Assembly: GCA_034411995.1 (NCBI GenBank)
Contig: DAOUME010000004.1
Coordinates: 1 to 64,000, forward strand
Origin: JAUVXJ01 sp034411995
Lineage (GTDB): Bacteria; Chloroflexota; Anaerolineae; UBA7937; B3-Chlor
Reading direction: 5' to 3'
Length of the DNA: 64,000 nucleotides
Of the stretch, positions 53,110 through 61,995 are shown piece by piece. Each line of letters opens with the position of its first letter. Positions within the stretch are counted from its first letter, which is position 1. A program made the position numbers and the translations under genes. Below the pieces are notes generated by a model. The model was not told the origin of the DNA. It was given only the letters and a program-made list of their open reading frames with translations, and did no database searches.

Positions 53110-54501
53110 TCACGTCATGGCGTGGATGGGGCCCTCACCCTGTCCCAGGGCGGCCTCGCGGACCGCTTCTGGAAGTGTGGGATGGGCGTGGATGGTCTTC
53201 GCTATGTCCTTCGCGGTGGCTCCCGATTGGATGGCCAGGGCGCCTTCTGCAATCAGGTCGGTCGCGTGCGGCCCCAAGATGTGGAGGCCCAGCACGTGGC
53301 CGGTCTCCTGGTCGCAGATCATCTTCACCAGTCCCGTGGTCTGACCCATGGCCAGCGCTCGGCCACTCGCGGAGAAGGGGAACCTGCTCTTCTTGTAGGC
53401 GATACCCTGGGCCTTGGCCTCTTGCTCCATTAGCCCCACCCCGGCCACCTCCGGCATGGTGAATACGCAGTTGGGAACGGCGCGATAGTCGATGGAACTG
53501 TCCCTTCCCAGGGCGTGCTCGACGGCCACCTCACCCTCGTGGCTGGCGACGTGGGCCAGCATGTACGCCCCTGTGACGTCCCCGACGGCGTAGATTCCGG
53601 GCACGCTGGTGGCCAGGTGCTCGTCCACCACGATGGCACCCTTCGCCGTTTTCACGCCGACGCGCTCCAGGTTCAGCCCCTCGGTGAGAGGCGCTCTCCC
53701 CGTGGACACGAGCACCAGGCTGGCGGGGACAGCGCTCTCGCCGTCCGGCCCCTCGTAGATCACCTCCAGGCCGCCAGCGGCTGGCCGGATCTCCTGGAGA
53801 GGGGACCGGGTGTGCACGTCGACCCCCTGGCGACGCAGCAGTTGGTGGAGCCGGCGGGCCAGCTCTTCGTCCACGGTGGTGAGGATCGAGGGCAGCATCT
53901 CGATGATAGTCACTTTCGTTCCCAGGGCGTTGAAGATGCTCCCAAACTCTACCCCGATCACTCCGCCACCCACGATGACCAGGCTCTCGGGCGGCTCCTC
54001 CAGAGTCACGATCTCGTTGCTGGTCACGACCCCGGGCAGGTCGAGTCCCGGCACGGGCGGCATGGCGGGCACCGACCCTGTGGCGATGACGATCGTACGC
54101 GCCTGCACCTCTCGCGGAGCCTCTCCCGAGACCATGACCTTGCCCGGTGAGACCAGCGAGCCTTCACCGGAGACGACGGACACCTTGTGGGCGTCCAGGA
54201 GGGTCTCCACGCCGGAAACCAGCCTTTCCACGACTTGGTCCTTGCGCGACATCATCCTGGAGAAGTCGAAGGCCGGCTCGCTGACGATCACGCCGAACTC
54301 CTCCGCGCGCTCGATTTCCAGCAGTAGCTCCACGCTGCTGACCATGGCTTTGGTCGGGATGCAGCCCCAGTTGAGACATACCCCTCCCACGCGGTCGCGC
54401 TCGATGAGGGCTACCCTGGCGCCAAGCTGGGCCGCGCGGATGGCGGCCACGTAGCCGCCTAACCCCGCACCGATGATGGCGATGTCGAACTCTTCAGCCA
54501 T
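53110..54501 (-). CDS. lpdA: Dihydrolipoamide dehydrogenase
   Basis: This 463-residue flavoprotein reoxidises lipoamide of 2-oxoacid dehydrogenases or the glycine cleavage system. It has the FAD motif IIGAGLGGYVAAIRAAQLGA, the redox disulfide GGVCLNWGCIPTKA, the NAD motif VIVGGGVIGVEFGSIFNALG and the C-terminal HAHPTLPEAVREAALG (with the catalytic His-Glu pair). It overlaps the end of the radical SAM gene by 8 bases. No E1/E2 subunits are in the window. Confidence 0.93.
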   Translation of the reverse strand: MAEEFDIAIIGAGLGGYVAAIRAAQLGARVALIERDRVGGVCLNWGCIPTKAMVSSVELLLEIERAEEFGVIVSEPAFDFSRMMSRKDQVVERLVSGVETLLDAHKVSVVSGEGSLVSPGKVMVSGEAPREVQARTIVIATGSVPAMPPVPGLDLPGVVTSNEIVTLEEPPESLVIVGGGVIGVEFGSIFNALGTKVTIIEMLPSILTTVDEELARRLHQLLRRQGVDVHTRSPLQEIRPAAGGLEVIYEGPDGESAVPASLVLVSTGRAPLTEGLNLERVGVKTAKGAIVVDEHLATSVPGIYAVGDVTGAYMLAHVASHEGEVAVEHALGRDSSIDYRAVPNCVFTMPEVAGVGLMEQEAKAQGIAYKKSRFPFSASGRALAMGQTTGLVKMICDQETGHVLGLHILGPHATDLIAEGALAIQSGATAKDIAKTIHAHPTLPEAVREAALGQGEGPIHAMT

Positions 54502-55396
54502 ACTGCTCCTCTCTCTTGAACCTCACCGCACAGCACTCTTCCCGGCGATCCACGCACAGCCCCAGCTCCTGCGACAGGCGGACCGCCCTCCCCGAGGGGC
54601 TGACGATGACGTTGACCCCGGCCAGCACGGCCAGTGGATCCAGCCGGTCCCGATAGCTCCCGCGGGGTCTCATGCAGCCCAGGTGGATGGGTGCCGTGGG
54701 GAATCGTACTCGAGCCTCCGCCAGCAGCGCGGCGACCTCCTCTGGCGCCGGGGGCTCCCGATGGGCGTAGCGGGTGCCGGGCGTGGGTATGAGCACGATG
54801 AAGACCAGGCCATCCGCGCCCAGCCCCTGGAGCATCTCCAGCGCGCGGTACTCGCCGGACAGCCGCCCTCCCCTCAGGCCTACGGTGATGTGGGGGACCA
54901 CGGTGGCCTGGGAGCGCAGAAGCTCGTAGGCAGCGACGTACGCCTCGACGCCCACGTCGTCCAGGCCGTACACCTCTCGTATCGTCTCCTCGTCACCGAC
55001 GAAGTCGAAGGAGACTATGTCAGCGTACGGGGCGATGACCTCCGCTTCCTCGCTGCCGATGAGACCCACGTGCCAGTTCAGAACCCGGCCGGGGCGCAGG
55101 CGCTCCACCAGTTCCAGGTGCTGGGCCACCGGGACGCGCCCCTGCCTGTCGCAGCCGCCGGAAATGAGGCAACTGGTAGCCCCCTGGGGATCGGCCTCCC
55201 AGATGGGGACCATGTGCTCCAGGTAGTGGCCTCCGCAGTGGGCGCAGTCCAGGTCACATCGGTCGCCGGTCAAACTGACCACCAGGGTACGGAGAGGATA
55301 GTCGAAGCCGACGGTAGGCGGGAAGTTTTCCTGGCGCGTGCGCCACGCTTCTTCGAAAGGCGGGCGTTTCTGTCTCCCTCGCTGCGTCGTGGTCAC
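54494..55396 (-). CDS. Radical SAM protein, possible LipS-type lipoyl synthase subunit
   Basis: From GTG 55396 (AGGAGG two bases upstream) this is 300 residues; the frame is open to 55558. The radical SAM cysteines are in CDLDCAHCGGHYL. The N-terminal NFPPTVGFDYPL and the overall look resemble biotin-synthase-like radical SAM proteins (COG1856-like, as I recall), among which archaeal LipS1/LipS2 split lipoyl synthases belong. Overlap with lpdA supports a lipoyl link, and lipB is present at 28934-29632. The activity is unproven. Confidence 0.62.
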   Translation of the reverse strand: MTTTQRGRQKRPPFEEAWRTRQENFPPTVGFDYPLRTLVVSLTGDRCDLDCAHCGGHYLEHMVPIWEADPQGATSCLISGGCDRQGRVPVAQHLELVERLRPGRVLNWHVGLIGSEEAEVIAPYADIVSFDFVGDEETIREVYGLDDVGVEAYVAAYELLRSQATVVPHITVGLRGGRLSGEYRALEMLQGLGADGLVFIVLIPTPGTRYAHREPPAPEEVAALLAEARVRFPTAPIHLGCMRPRGSYRDRLDPLAVLAGVNVIVSPSGRAVRLSQELGLCVDRREECCAVRFKREEQYG

Positions 55397-55700
55397 GGCC
55401 TCCTGCTCCCACGTCGTGCTCTGGTGGATCTGCCCGGCTGAGCGCCCTGGACCAACCGCGTCACGGGCAGCAAGCCGCGGCAGCCACAGGATGGTGGGAG
55501 AGGCTCGCCGGCATCGGTCTCCGGTAGACGTACGAAGGCAACAGAGAAGCGACCTCACAGTCTAAACCGGTGTCCAGAGTGGGTCTGGCAGCACAGGCAC
55601 ACCAGTATAGCAGATGTGCCCGTAGCCCACAAGCGTGGCCTGGAACTGACGTTTTGCTTGCGTCTGCATGGGGGATGTTATATACTGACTGAAGGAGCGT

Positions 55701-56309
55701 ATGGTGAACGATCTTCACAGGCAGACGGTGTACGATCCGGCGCTGGAAGAGGTGCCCGCCAGAGAGGACCGCTGGGCCAACGTCAAGGCCATCGTGCGCG
55801 AGGTCGTGGAAACGGCCATCATGACGCTGGCTATCTTTCTCCTGGTACGGATGGCCTTCCAGAACTTTCGCATCGAAGGGCACAGCATGGAGACCAACCT
55901 CCACGACGGCCAGTTCCTCATCGTGAACAAGCTGGTTTACTACCTCCACCCTCCTCAGAGGGGAGACGTGGTCGTCTTCCATTCTCCTGAGAGCCCGCGT
56001 AAGGACTTCATCAAGCGGGTCATTGGGCTGCCAGGCGAAGAGGTGGAGATGATCGATGGCACGGTCTACGTGGGTGGGGTTCCCCTCCAGGAGATCTACA
56101 TCACCGACCCTGGCAGCCGTTCCTGGGGGCCGGAGGTCGTGGGAGAGTTCGAATACTTCGTGCTGGGAGACAACCGGAACAACAGCAGCGACTCGCGTAG
56201 CTGGGGCATGTTGGATGGAAACGCCATCATCGGCAAGGCCTGGATCTCCTACTGGCCGCCCAGCACTCTAGGCCCCGTTCCTCACTACACCTTTGCCGCA
56301 GTCCCATAG
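55701..56309 (+). CDS. lepB: Signal peptidase I
   Basis: This 202-residue membrane protease removes signal peptides. It has one helix near 35-55, the catalytic serine in IEGHSMETNL, the lysine in DFIKRVIGLPGE, and the C-terminal VLGDNRNNSSDSRSWG box. A GGAG ribosome site lies at 55695-55698, and an extended -10 (TGTTATATA) at 55676-55684 may be its promoter. It is followed by deoC after 8 bases. Confidence 0.92.
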   Translation: MVNDLHRQTVYDPALEEVPAREDRWANVKAIVREVVETAIMTLAIFLLVRMAFQNFRIEGHSMETNLHDGQFLIVNKLVYYLHPPQRGDVVVFHSPESPRKDFIKRVIGLPGEEVEMIDGTVYVGGVPLQEIYITDPGSRSWGPEVVGEFEYFVLGDNRNNSSDSRSWGMLDGNAIIGKAWISYWPPSTLGPVPHYTFAAVP

Positions 56310-56317
56310 GAGGGGAG

Positions 56318-57286
56318 ATGGTCGCCAAGGCCCTCTCAGCCGAGCCCGACGAGACAGGCAGAGTCCCCCTGGTCGAGTTTCCACCACGAGAGTTGGTGGC
56401 CATCATCGAGGACCTCACCCCTGAGAAGCTGGCCGGTTTGCTGGACGCCACCGACCTCAGGGCGGATACCCAGGAGCCGAAGATCAGGAAGCTGGCCGGC
56501 TGGGCGCTGGATTACGGCTTTCCCTCTGTGTGTGTGAACCCCGTGGAGGTCGATCTGCTGCCCCAGCTACTCCAGGGCAGCCCCGTGAAAGAGTGCTACG
56601 TGATCGATTTCCCCCTGGGGAAGTCCACCATCGTGAGCAAGCGCCGCCAGGCAGCGGAGACGGTGGAGACCAGCCGCAGGCTGCGGGGCGAGGGTCCGGG
56701 CAAGATCGAGCTGGACATGGTGATCAACGTGGGTCGCTTCAAGAAGGATGTAGGGTACACCCGGGCGGAGATCGAGGCGGTGGTGGACGCTGCTGACGGG
56801 GAGACGGTCAAGGTCATCATTCGCTCGGGAGAGCTGACCGAGGAAGAGATCGTCCAGGTGTCTCGCCTGGTCAAGGAGGCCGGAGCCAACTTCGTCAAGA
56901 ACTCCACGGGCATGGACGTGATGGGCGCCACCCCCGAGCACCTGCGCTTGATGAGAGAGGCCGTGGGTCCAGACTTCGGCGTCAAGGCGGCGGGGGGCAT
57001 CAGTGAGGCCATGACCGCCGTGAGGCTGATCTACGCCGCGGCGAGAGAGCCTGAGCAGAGAAACCCGTCCAGGTTCAGGATCGGCACCAGCGCCCCCCTG
57101 TCCATCCTGGCCACCCTGGATTGGATCAGGGCCAACCCCCTGGCCTGGGTGGAGACCAGGGTCATCCCCTGCACCATCTGTCCCCACGGGCAGACGGCAA
57201 AGCAGAGGAGAGAGGTCCGCGAGATCTACGTCAAGAGGTGCCGCACCTGCCCCTTCCGGCGCTACAGAAAGGACAAGGACTTCTGA
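56318..57286 (+). CDS. deoC: Deoxyribose-phosphate aldolase with C-terminal zinc-finger extension
   Basis: This 322-residue aldolase splits 2-deoxyribose 5-phosphate to acetaldehyde and glyceraldehyde 3-phosphate. The Schiff-base lysine is in NFVKNSTGMDV and the second lysine in GVKAAGGISEA. It is about 70 residues longer than usual. The C-terminus holds two CxxC motifs (Cys 285/288 and 308/311, CTIC and CRTC), a probable zinc site. Ribosome site AGGAGGGGAG lies just ahead. The stop overlaps the start of the oxidoreductase gene (TGATG). Confidence 0.9.
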   Translation: MVAKALSAEPDETGRVPLVEFPPRELVAIIEDLTPEKLAGLLDATDLRADTQEPKIRKLAGWALDYGFPSVCVNPVEVDLLPQLLQGSPVKECYVIDFPLGKSTIVSKRRQAAETVETSRRLRGEGPGKIELDMVINVGRFKKDVGYTRAEIEAVVDAADGETVKVIIRSGELTEEEIVQVSRLVKEAGANFVKNSTGMDVMGATPEHLRLMREAVGPDFGVKAAGGISEAMTAVRLIYAAAREPEQRNPSRFRIGTSAPLSILATLDWIRANPLAWVETRVIPCTICPHGQTAKQRREVREIYVKRCRTCPFRRYRKDKDF

Positions 57287-59109
57287 TGCCCAGAGGTGGC
57301 TATCACGGCAAGGTCCTGAGGGTCGATCTCGGCCGGGGAAGCGTCGCCACAGAGGACCTGGACGAGAAGCTGGCGCGCGAGTACGTGGGCGGGCGTGGGC
57401 TGGGAAGCGCCATCCTCTGGAAAGAGCTTCCCCCAAGGACCGATCCTCTCTCGCCTGGCAACCTGCTGATCATGGCCACCGGACCTCTGAACGGCACCGG
57501 CGCTGCTCTTTCCTCCCGCTACGAGGTGGTCACCAAGTCACCCCTCACCAATACCATCCTCAGCGCCAATTCCGGCGGCCGCTTCCCCATCGCCCTGAAG
57601 AGGACCGGCTTCGACGCGGTGATCTTCCAGGGCGCGGCGGAGAGACCCCGCTACCTGTCCATCGAGGATGGAAGAGCCGAGCTCAGGGACGCGTCCAGTC
57701 TCTGGGGACTGGACACGCACCAAACCACCGACCGGCTGCTCAAAGGCGCCGCAGCTCAGACGTCGGTGGCCTGCATCGGCCCGGCCGGAGAGAAAGGCGT
57801 GCTCTACGCCTCGGTGATGAACGAGAAGGACCGTGCGGCGGGCAGGGGCGGCGTAGGCTGCGTGATGGGGGCCAAGAAGCTCAAGGCCATCGTGGTCCGG
57901 GGCAGCCAGCAGACCCCTGTGGCCGATCCCGACGGGTTCCAGGAGGCCAGGAAGACGGCGCTGACCATGATCAGCGAGGCGCCGATCACCAAGAACGCCC
58001 TCAAAGAGTATGGGACGGCGGTCCTGGTCAACATCATCAACCAGTTCGGGGCCTTGCCCACCCGCAATTTCCAGGAGGGGTACTTCCCCGACGCGGACTC
58101 CGTCTCCGGGGAGACGCTCAAGGAGCTGATCTACGAGCGCAGCACCGCCTGCGCCACCTGCTCCGTGGCCTGCGGCAGGGTGACCAGCGTGGCCGGTCGC
58201 ACCGGCGAGGGGCCGGAGTACGAGACGATGTGGGCCCTGGGCCCCCTGTGCGGGGTCAAGGACCTGGATCTGATCGCGCAGGCCAACTACAACTGCAACG
58301 AGGCGGGCTTCGACACCATCACCGCAGGGAGCACCATCGCCTGCGCCATGGAGTTGTGGGAGAAGGGGTACCTGGACCAGGCCACACGAGACCAGATCAG
58401 GGACGAGCTGGGCACCGAGTTGCGCTTCGGCAACGGCGAGGCCATGCTCAAGTGCACCGAGGCGATCTCCAGTGGCAAGGGCTTCGGCCGGATGCTGGGC
58501 GAAGGCTCCCTGCGGCTGGCGACGCGGTCTGGCCACCCGGAGCTGTCCATGAGCGCTAAGGGGTTGGAGCTGGCTGCCTACGACCCCCGCGGCTTCAAGT
58601 CCATGGGGTTGGCCTACGCGACTTCCCCGCGAGGCGCGTGCCACTTGCGGGCCTACTTCGTGGGGCCCGAGGCCCTGGCCACGCCGTACGCGGTGGACCG
58701 CTTCGCTACGGAAGGGAAGGCGGCTCTGGTCATCCTCTACCAGGACCTGAGCGCGGTCATCGACTCCATGGGCCTATGCATGTTCACCATCTTCGCCCTC
58801 AACCCCGAGCATTACGCCGCCCTGCTCTCGTCGGTGACCGGCGAGCCGCTGGACGGCAGAGGGCTCCTCAAGCTGGGCGAGCGGATCTGGAACCTGGAGC
58901 GCCTCTTCAACATGCGAGAGGGGTTCACCAAGGCGGACGACGCCCTGCCGCCCAGGTTCGCTCAGGAAACGCTACCCCGGGGCCACTCCAAGAACCAGGT
59001 GGTGGACCTCCAGCCGCTGCTGGAGGAGTACTACAGGCTTCGCCAGTGGGACGAGAACGGGGCGCCCACGGAAGCGAAGCTGGCGGAGCTGGGGCTGGCA
59101 CGCGGTTGA
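57286..59109 (+). CDS. Tungsten-type aldehyde ferredoxin oxidoreductase (AOR family)
   Basis: This 607-residue enzyme starts at ATG 57286, sharing a base with the deoC stop (TGATG); the open frame reaches 57121 but MPRGGYHGKVLRVDL is the family N-terminus. The YVGGRGLGSAIL and GPLNGTGAALSSRYE segments match the pterin-binding domain, and CATCSVACGRV is the 4Fe-4S motif. It oxidises aldehydes to acids with ferredoxin as acceptor. Its exact substrate, such as acetaldehyde or glyceraldehyde 3-phosphate, is not known; both are DeoC products. Confidence 0.9.
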   Translation: MPRGGYHGKVLRVDLGRGSVATEDLDEKLAREYVGGRGLGSAILWKELPPRTDPLSPGNLLIMATGPLNGTGAALSSRYEVVTKSPLTNTILSANSGGRFPIALKRTGFDAVIFQGAAERPRYLSIEDGRAELRDASSLWGLDTHQTTDRLLKGAAAQTSVACIGPAGEKGVLYASVMNEKDRAAGRGGVGCVMGAKKLKAIVVRGSQQTPVADPDGFQEARKTALTMISEAPITKNALKEYGTAVLVNIINQFGALPTRNFQEGYFPDADSVSGETLKELIYERSTACATCSVACGRVTSVAGRTGEGPEYETMWALGPLCGVKDLDLIAQANYNCNEAGFDTITAGSTIACAMELWEKGYLDQATRDQIRDELGTELRFGNGEAMLKCTEAISSGKGFGRMLGEGSLRLATRSGHPELSMSAKGLELAAYDPRGFKSMGLAYATSPRGACHLRAYFVGPEALATPYAVDRFATEGKAALVILYQDLSAVIDSMGLCMFTIFALNPEHYAALLSSVTGEPLDGRGLLKLGERIWNLERLFNMREGFTKADDALPPRFAQETLPRGHSKNQVVDLQPLLEEYYRLRQWDENGAPTEAKLAELGLARG

Positions 59110-59135
59110 CGTGGGGGCTTTGGCCCGCGTATAAT
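59106..59135 (+). promoter_or_regulatory. Promoter for tRNA-Glu
   Basis: TTGACG (59106-59111), 18-bp spacer, perfect TATAAT (59130-59135). It overlaps the stop codon of the aldehyde oxidoreductase gene and is 10 bases ahead of the tRNA. Confidence 0.75.
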
Positions 59136-59145
59136 AGGTTTACGT

Positions 59146-59221
59146 GCCCCCATCGTCTAGTGGCCTAGGACACCACCCTTTCAAGGTGGCGACGCGGATT
59201 CGAATTCCGCTGGGGGCACCA
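59146..59221 (+). tRNA. tRNA-Glu (anticodon TTC)
   Basis: A 76-base cloverleaf: acceptor GCCCCCA/TGGGGGC, anticodon stem CCACC/GGTGG with loop CTTTCAA giving TTC, and a T loop with TTCGAATT. The 3' CCA is encoded. Confidence 0.95.
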
Positions 59222-59247
59222 TCAATGCGTCAAGCCCAATCCCGATC

Positions 59248-59430
59248 TTATCCATCGGCTTCGGGCGGCTTCCGTTGTGATTCCTTCGCCAGGTCCCTTA
59301 GAAAGGCCCTGATCGCCTCCGATAGGCTCATCCCCTGGCGCCGGGTACCCTCGATCGCTCGGCGCTTCACCTCAGCATCCACCCGAACCCTGACTCTGTC
59401 GTCGTGCGTTACCTTTCTTGTGTCTGACAT
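59248..59430 (-). CDS. Small ribbon-helix-helix antitoxin-like protein
   Basis: From ATG 59430 this 60-residue protein has the pattern VRVRVDAEVKRRAIEGTRRQGMSLSEAIRAFLRDLA (read as VRVRVDAEVKRRA and MSLSEAIRAFL), i.e. a beta strand and two helices of the RelB/DinJ class. Such antitoxins bind DNA and neutralise a partner toxin. The nearest toxin candidate, the MazF-like gene, starts 120 bases away on the same strand and upstream, an unusual gap. Confidence 0.62.
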   Translation of the reverse strand: MSDTRKVTHDDRVRVRVDAEVKRRAIEGTRRQGMSLSEAIRAFLRDLAKESQRKPPEADG

Positions 59431-59551
59431 TTGTCTGCCCGTCCCTACTAAACAGCACCGGGGAAGCGTTGTCAAGAGGATCAACCTTAAAGGTCCCGCC
59501 GCATGCAGAGTCCCGGCGCGTGTTCGGGCAGGGCGAGCGCAGCGTGCTGGG

Positions 59552-59905
59552 TCAGGTTCCGATGTCGAGGAGATTTCGGATCTCAGCGTCCAATTGACGC
59601 AGATACTCACGTTCTAGGACGCCCAGTGTCTGCACGATCCTGCCGCGATCAAGTGCTCGGAGCTGATGCACGAGTAGAACCGACGGAACGGTGAGCCCAT
59701 TGCTGGCTGATGGTTCAACCCGGATGCTGTGCGGATGGCGCAGCGACTTGAGCTTGCTGGTGAACGGCACGATCACGACAGTGGGCAATATCGCCGTTGT
59801 CGAATCTGCCTGCACAGCAACGGCCGGTCGGCGCCCCAGTTGCTCACGACCTGCCTGGCCTTTCGTCAACGGCAGGTCCACTAGCACAACGTCGCCGCGG
59901 GCCAT
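59552..59905 (-). CDS. MazF/PemK-like toxin
   Basis: This 117-residue protein begins ARGDVVLVDLPLTKG and has GRRPAVAVQADS, VVIVPFTSKL and VPSVLLVHQLRALDR, fitting the MazF/PemK mRNA interferase fold. The family cuts RNA at short sequences when freed from its antitoxin. It follows the upstream 90-residue gene by three bases, which makes that gene the natural antitoxin candidate. Confidence 0.82.
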   Translation of the reverse strand: MARGDVVLVDLPLTKGQAGREQLGRRPAVAVQADSTTAILPTVVIVPFTSKLKSLRHPHSIRVEPSASNGLTVPSVLLVHQLRALDRGRIVQTLGVLEREYLRQLDAEIRNLLDIGT

Positions 59906-59908
59906 TAG

Positions 59909-60181
59909 CTAGTCCAGCATCGACTCATACTTGGTCAACGCCTCATCAGATGCCGCATCCCATGCCTCAAGCTCTGCAGCCAAGTCCTCGTCAAAAGGGG
60001 CCATGCCAGAATCAGGCAGGTAGACACCCGCGATCGGACGTCCGAAGAGCCTTTTTCCCTCGATAACGAAGACATAGTGGCTCGCGGAAGGCTGCCCCCA
60101 TCCAGTGTCTTGTGGCTCGGATGTGACATAGCGTGCAGCGTCCTCTCTGACGGATGCTCTGCGGCTATCTATTCCGTCCAT
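59909..60181 (-). CDS. Hypothetical protein upstream of the MazF-like toxin, possible antitoxin
   Basis: This 90-residue acidic protein (ending EDLAAELEAWDAASDEALTKYESMLD) shows no DNA-binding motif I recognise. Its position three bases ahead of the MazF-like gene and its acidic C-terminal helix are typical of antitoxins that wrap the toxin. It overlaps the preceding 235-residue gene by 13 bases, so the three genes form an operon. Confidence 0.5.
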   Translation of the reverse strand: MDGIDSRRASVREDAARYVTSEPQDTGWGQPSASHYVFVIEGKRLFGRPIAGVYLPDSGMAPFDEDLAAELEAWDAASDEALTKYESMLD

Positions 60182-60876
60182 TGTGTCCCTCCCACGATGA
60201 ACGAGATTACCTGATTTGTCGCATACGAGTCAACCTGTTCGAGCCGAGAGGTCGGGTCGAACCGTGCGCCTGGCATCTGCGGCGCGGGCCAAGTGAACTG
60301 GGTCTCAACGAAGATCTTGTGCGTGTCAGTGAGATAGGACTCAACCTTGACCTCTATCTGTGCTTGCTCGGCATCATCCGGCTGTGAGGGCATCACAAAC
60401 CTCAAACCACCGCCCAGGACTGGGCGCCCGAGCGGCGCCAACGAGTCGGCGGATTGGTGCAGCCGTGTTTCCCACAGCTCCTGGAACGCGTGGTCGCCGC
60501 CCGACTGGTAGAGATCTCGCAGCGTAGCATCGCAACGTAGCACTTGTCTCTGGCTGTAGGGCCATGTGGACTCGAAGGCCGCTACGACTGCTTCTGCTTC
60601 CTTTGAGAAGAGGGTAAGCGCTCGCTGCGGGTGTGGGGCAACTATCAGCAACTGGCCGCCCGGCGGGCCAAGCGTCGCGACTCTTATATCCAGGGGCGTT
60701 GGCCTCTCCCGAGTGACCACCAAAGCGCCATTCCTCGAGTCGACCTTTTGAAAATCGATCCCTTCGCTGGCCAGAGCGTGCTGAAACGCAATACTCCTGT
60801 CTCGATCGATCACAACTGTGGGGGAGATCACGAAGTTGATTCCCATGTGAATCGTTGTTCTGCTGTCTGGCTTCAT
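60169..60876 (-). CDS. Hypothetical protein at the head of the toxin operon
   Basis: This 235-residue soluble protein has alternating beta-strand and helix segments (VVIDRDRSIAFQHALASEGIDF, then LRFVMPSQPDDAEQAQIEVKVESYL). It is reminiscent of TIGR04255-like proteins but I am not sure. It overlaps the 90-residue gene. Such proteins often sit in defence or toxin loci; a regulatory or accessory role is guesswork. Confidence 0.45.
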   Translation of the reverse strand: MKPDSRTTIHMGINFVISPTVVIDRDRSIAFQHALASEGIDFQKVDSRNGALVVTRERPTPLDIRVATLGPPGGQLLIVAPHPQRALTLFSKEAEAVVAAFESTWPYSQRQVLRCDATLRDLYQSGGDHAFQELWETRLHQSADSLAPLGRPVLGGGLRFVMPSQPDDAEQAQIEVKVESYLTDTHKIFVETQFTWPAPQMPGARFDPTSRLEQVDSYATNQVISFIVGGTQWTE

Positions 60877-61451
60877 CTCACCGGCCGTACTGGTGCATAT
60901 ATCTTCATCAGGAGAATAACATCATAGCGCAAGCCTGTCAAACGCGTCCACCGAGCGCTCGGTAGGCCCTCAGTCCGGGTCTGGGCGTCCCACGTTCGTG
61001 GAACCGTGCTTTTTTCGCGGCGAACTTCGGCGAAGCTCCCCCCGGTCGGTGGCCCGAGGTCGCTGGGCCTTCTCGACCAATTCACCGTCGGTCACACTCG
61101 CGCTGCGGGCCGGCATGATCATCTCGCCGTTGTTGAGCAGCACCCCTCGAATCCTCGCACCTTGACATCATACCCTCCGTTGGGCAATCCAGTCGAATCC
61201 TGGGCGAGCCTCCCTGCCGCCGGAACGACGTCCTGACGAGCCTGAGGTTGGCTCTGGAGAATGAGGATTCTCGACCCCAGGTACTCCCTGGCCGGCTCCA
61301 TGATCAGGCCACCAGCTCAGTCTCCGCGCACACCAGCAGGTCCTTTAGATCGAACCCCCTTGGGGGCATGATACAGACAGACGCCCCGTCGCGACAAGAG
61401 CGGGGAAGTGCACCAAACACCGGCCCGCTCTTTGGTGGGCGGACAACCGAT
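60877..61451. other. Gene-poor region with no confident gene
   Basis: About 575 bases with only short shadow frames and no good ribosome sites. A minus-strand tail near 61304-61370 (reading PPRGFDLKDLLVCAETELVA) looks slightly protein-like but cannot be connected to a family. I see no RNA gene. Confidence 0.4.
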
Positions 61452-61655
61452 CTACGTCGATCCCCGCTTGCTCTCCAGGAATGAGACAATGCAGTTGACG
61501 CATAAGAAGTACTGCACGAAGCTGTGCAGGAAGCCGCTTACCTCGTTCCACGTGAACTCACGGCCGCTGGGATGTGCGATGTCGTCTCGCGCATTCCTGA
61601 TTTGCTCGAGGGTCAGCGTCACCGCGCCATGAACGCCTTGAGCTATACACCCTCT
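61452..61655 (-). pseudogene. Fragment of a HEPN-like protein gene
   Basis: An open minus-strand stretch of 67 codons, ending in TAG at 61452, reads as a protein C-terminus with RNARDDIAHPSGREFTWNEV and a helical tail, like the end of small HEPN-type proteins. There is no ATG, and a stop occurs just upstream, so it seems a 5'-truncated remnant. Confidence 0.4.
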
Positions 61656-61671
61656 TTAAGAACGAGGTTGG

Positions 61672-61995
61672 CTATTCCCTTCGAAAATACCCCTCCCGTT
61701 CCATCGCCGCCAAGGCTAGCTTGTTGCTGGGACCATCGCCCCGGGCCACCGAAACTCCCACCTTCTCCGCGACTGCTTCCGCGATTTCAGCCAGGTCTCT
61801 GTGCGTGAACCCAGGACAGAGCAGCACCGAGTCGATGCTCTCCTTCTCCACGAACTCCTTGCATACCTCCAGTGCTTCTGCCTGATCCCTCACCGCAACT
61901 GTGAACAGTTGATACTTTCCCGTATCGACAACGCTCCTATGTTTCTCCTTGTTCGCATCAGGAGCGTGAGCGAGAAAAAGCGCCTTGAACGGCAT
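61672..61995 (-). CDS. Conserved small protein of DUF6506 type
   Basis: This 107-residue protein begins PFKALFLAHAPDANKEKHRS and has LLCPGFTHRDLAEIAEAVAEKVGVSVARGDGPSNK (read as LLCPGFTHRDLAEIAEA and GVSVARGDGPSN). I recall this as a conserved family of unknown function (DUF6506; number unchecked). ATG 61995 has AAGGAGGT six bases upstream, an excellent ribosome site, and the frame is intact, so it is probably expressed despite the decayed surroundings. Confidence 0.72.
   Translation of the reverse strand: MPFKALFLAHAPDANKEKHRSVVDTGKYQLFTVAVRDQAEALEVCKEFVEKESIDSVLLCPGFTHRDLAEIAEAVAEKVGVSVARGDGPSNKLALAAMEREGYFRRE

Noticed and set aside
57538..58644. Minus-strand open frame of 368 codons
   Set aside because: Antisense to the aldehyde oxidoreductase, which has clear family motifs; no motif in this frame.
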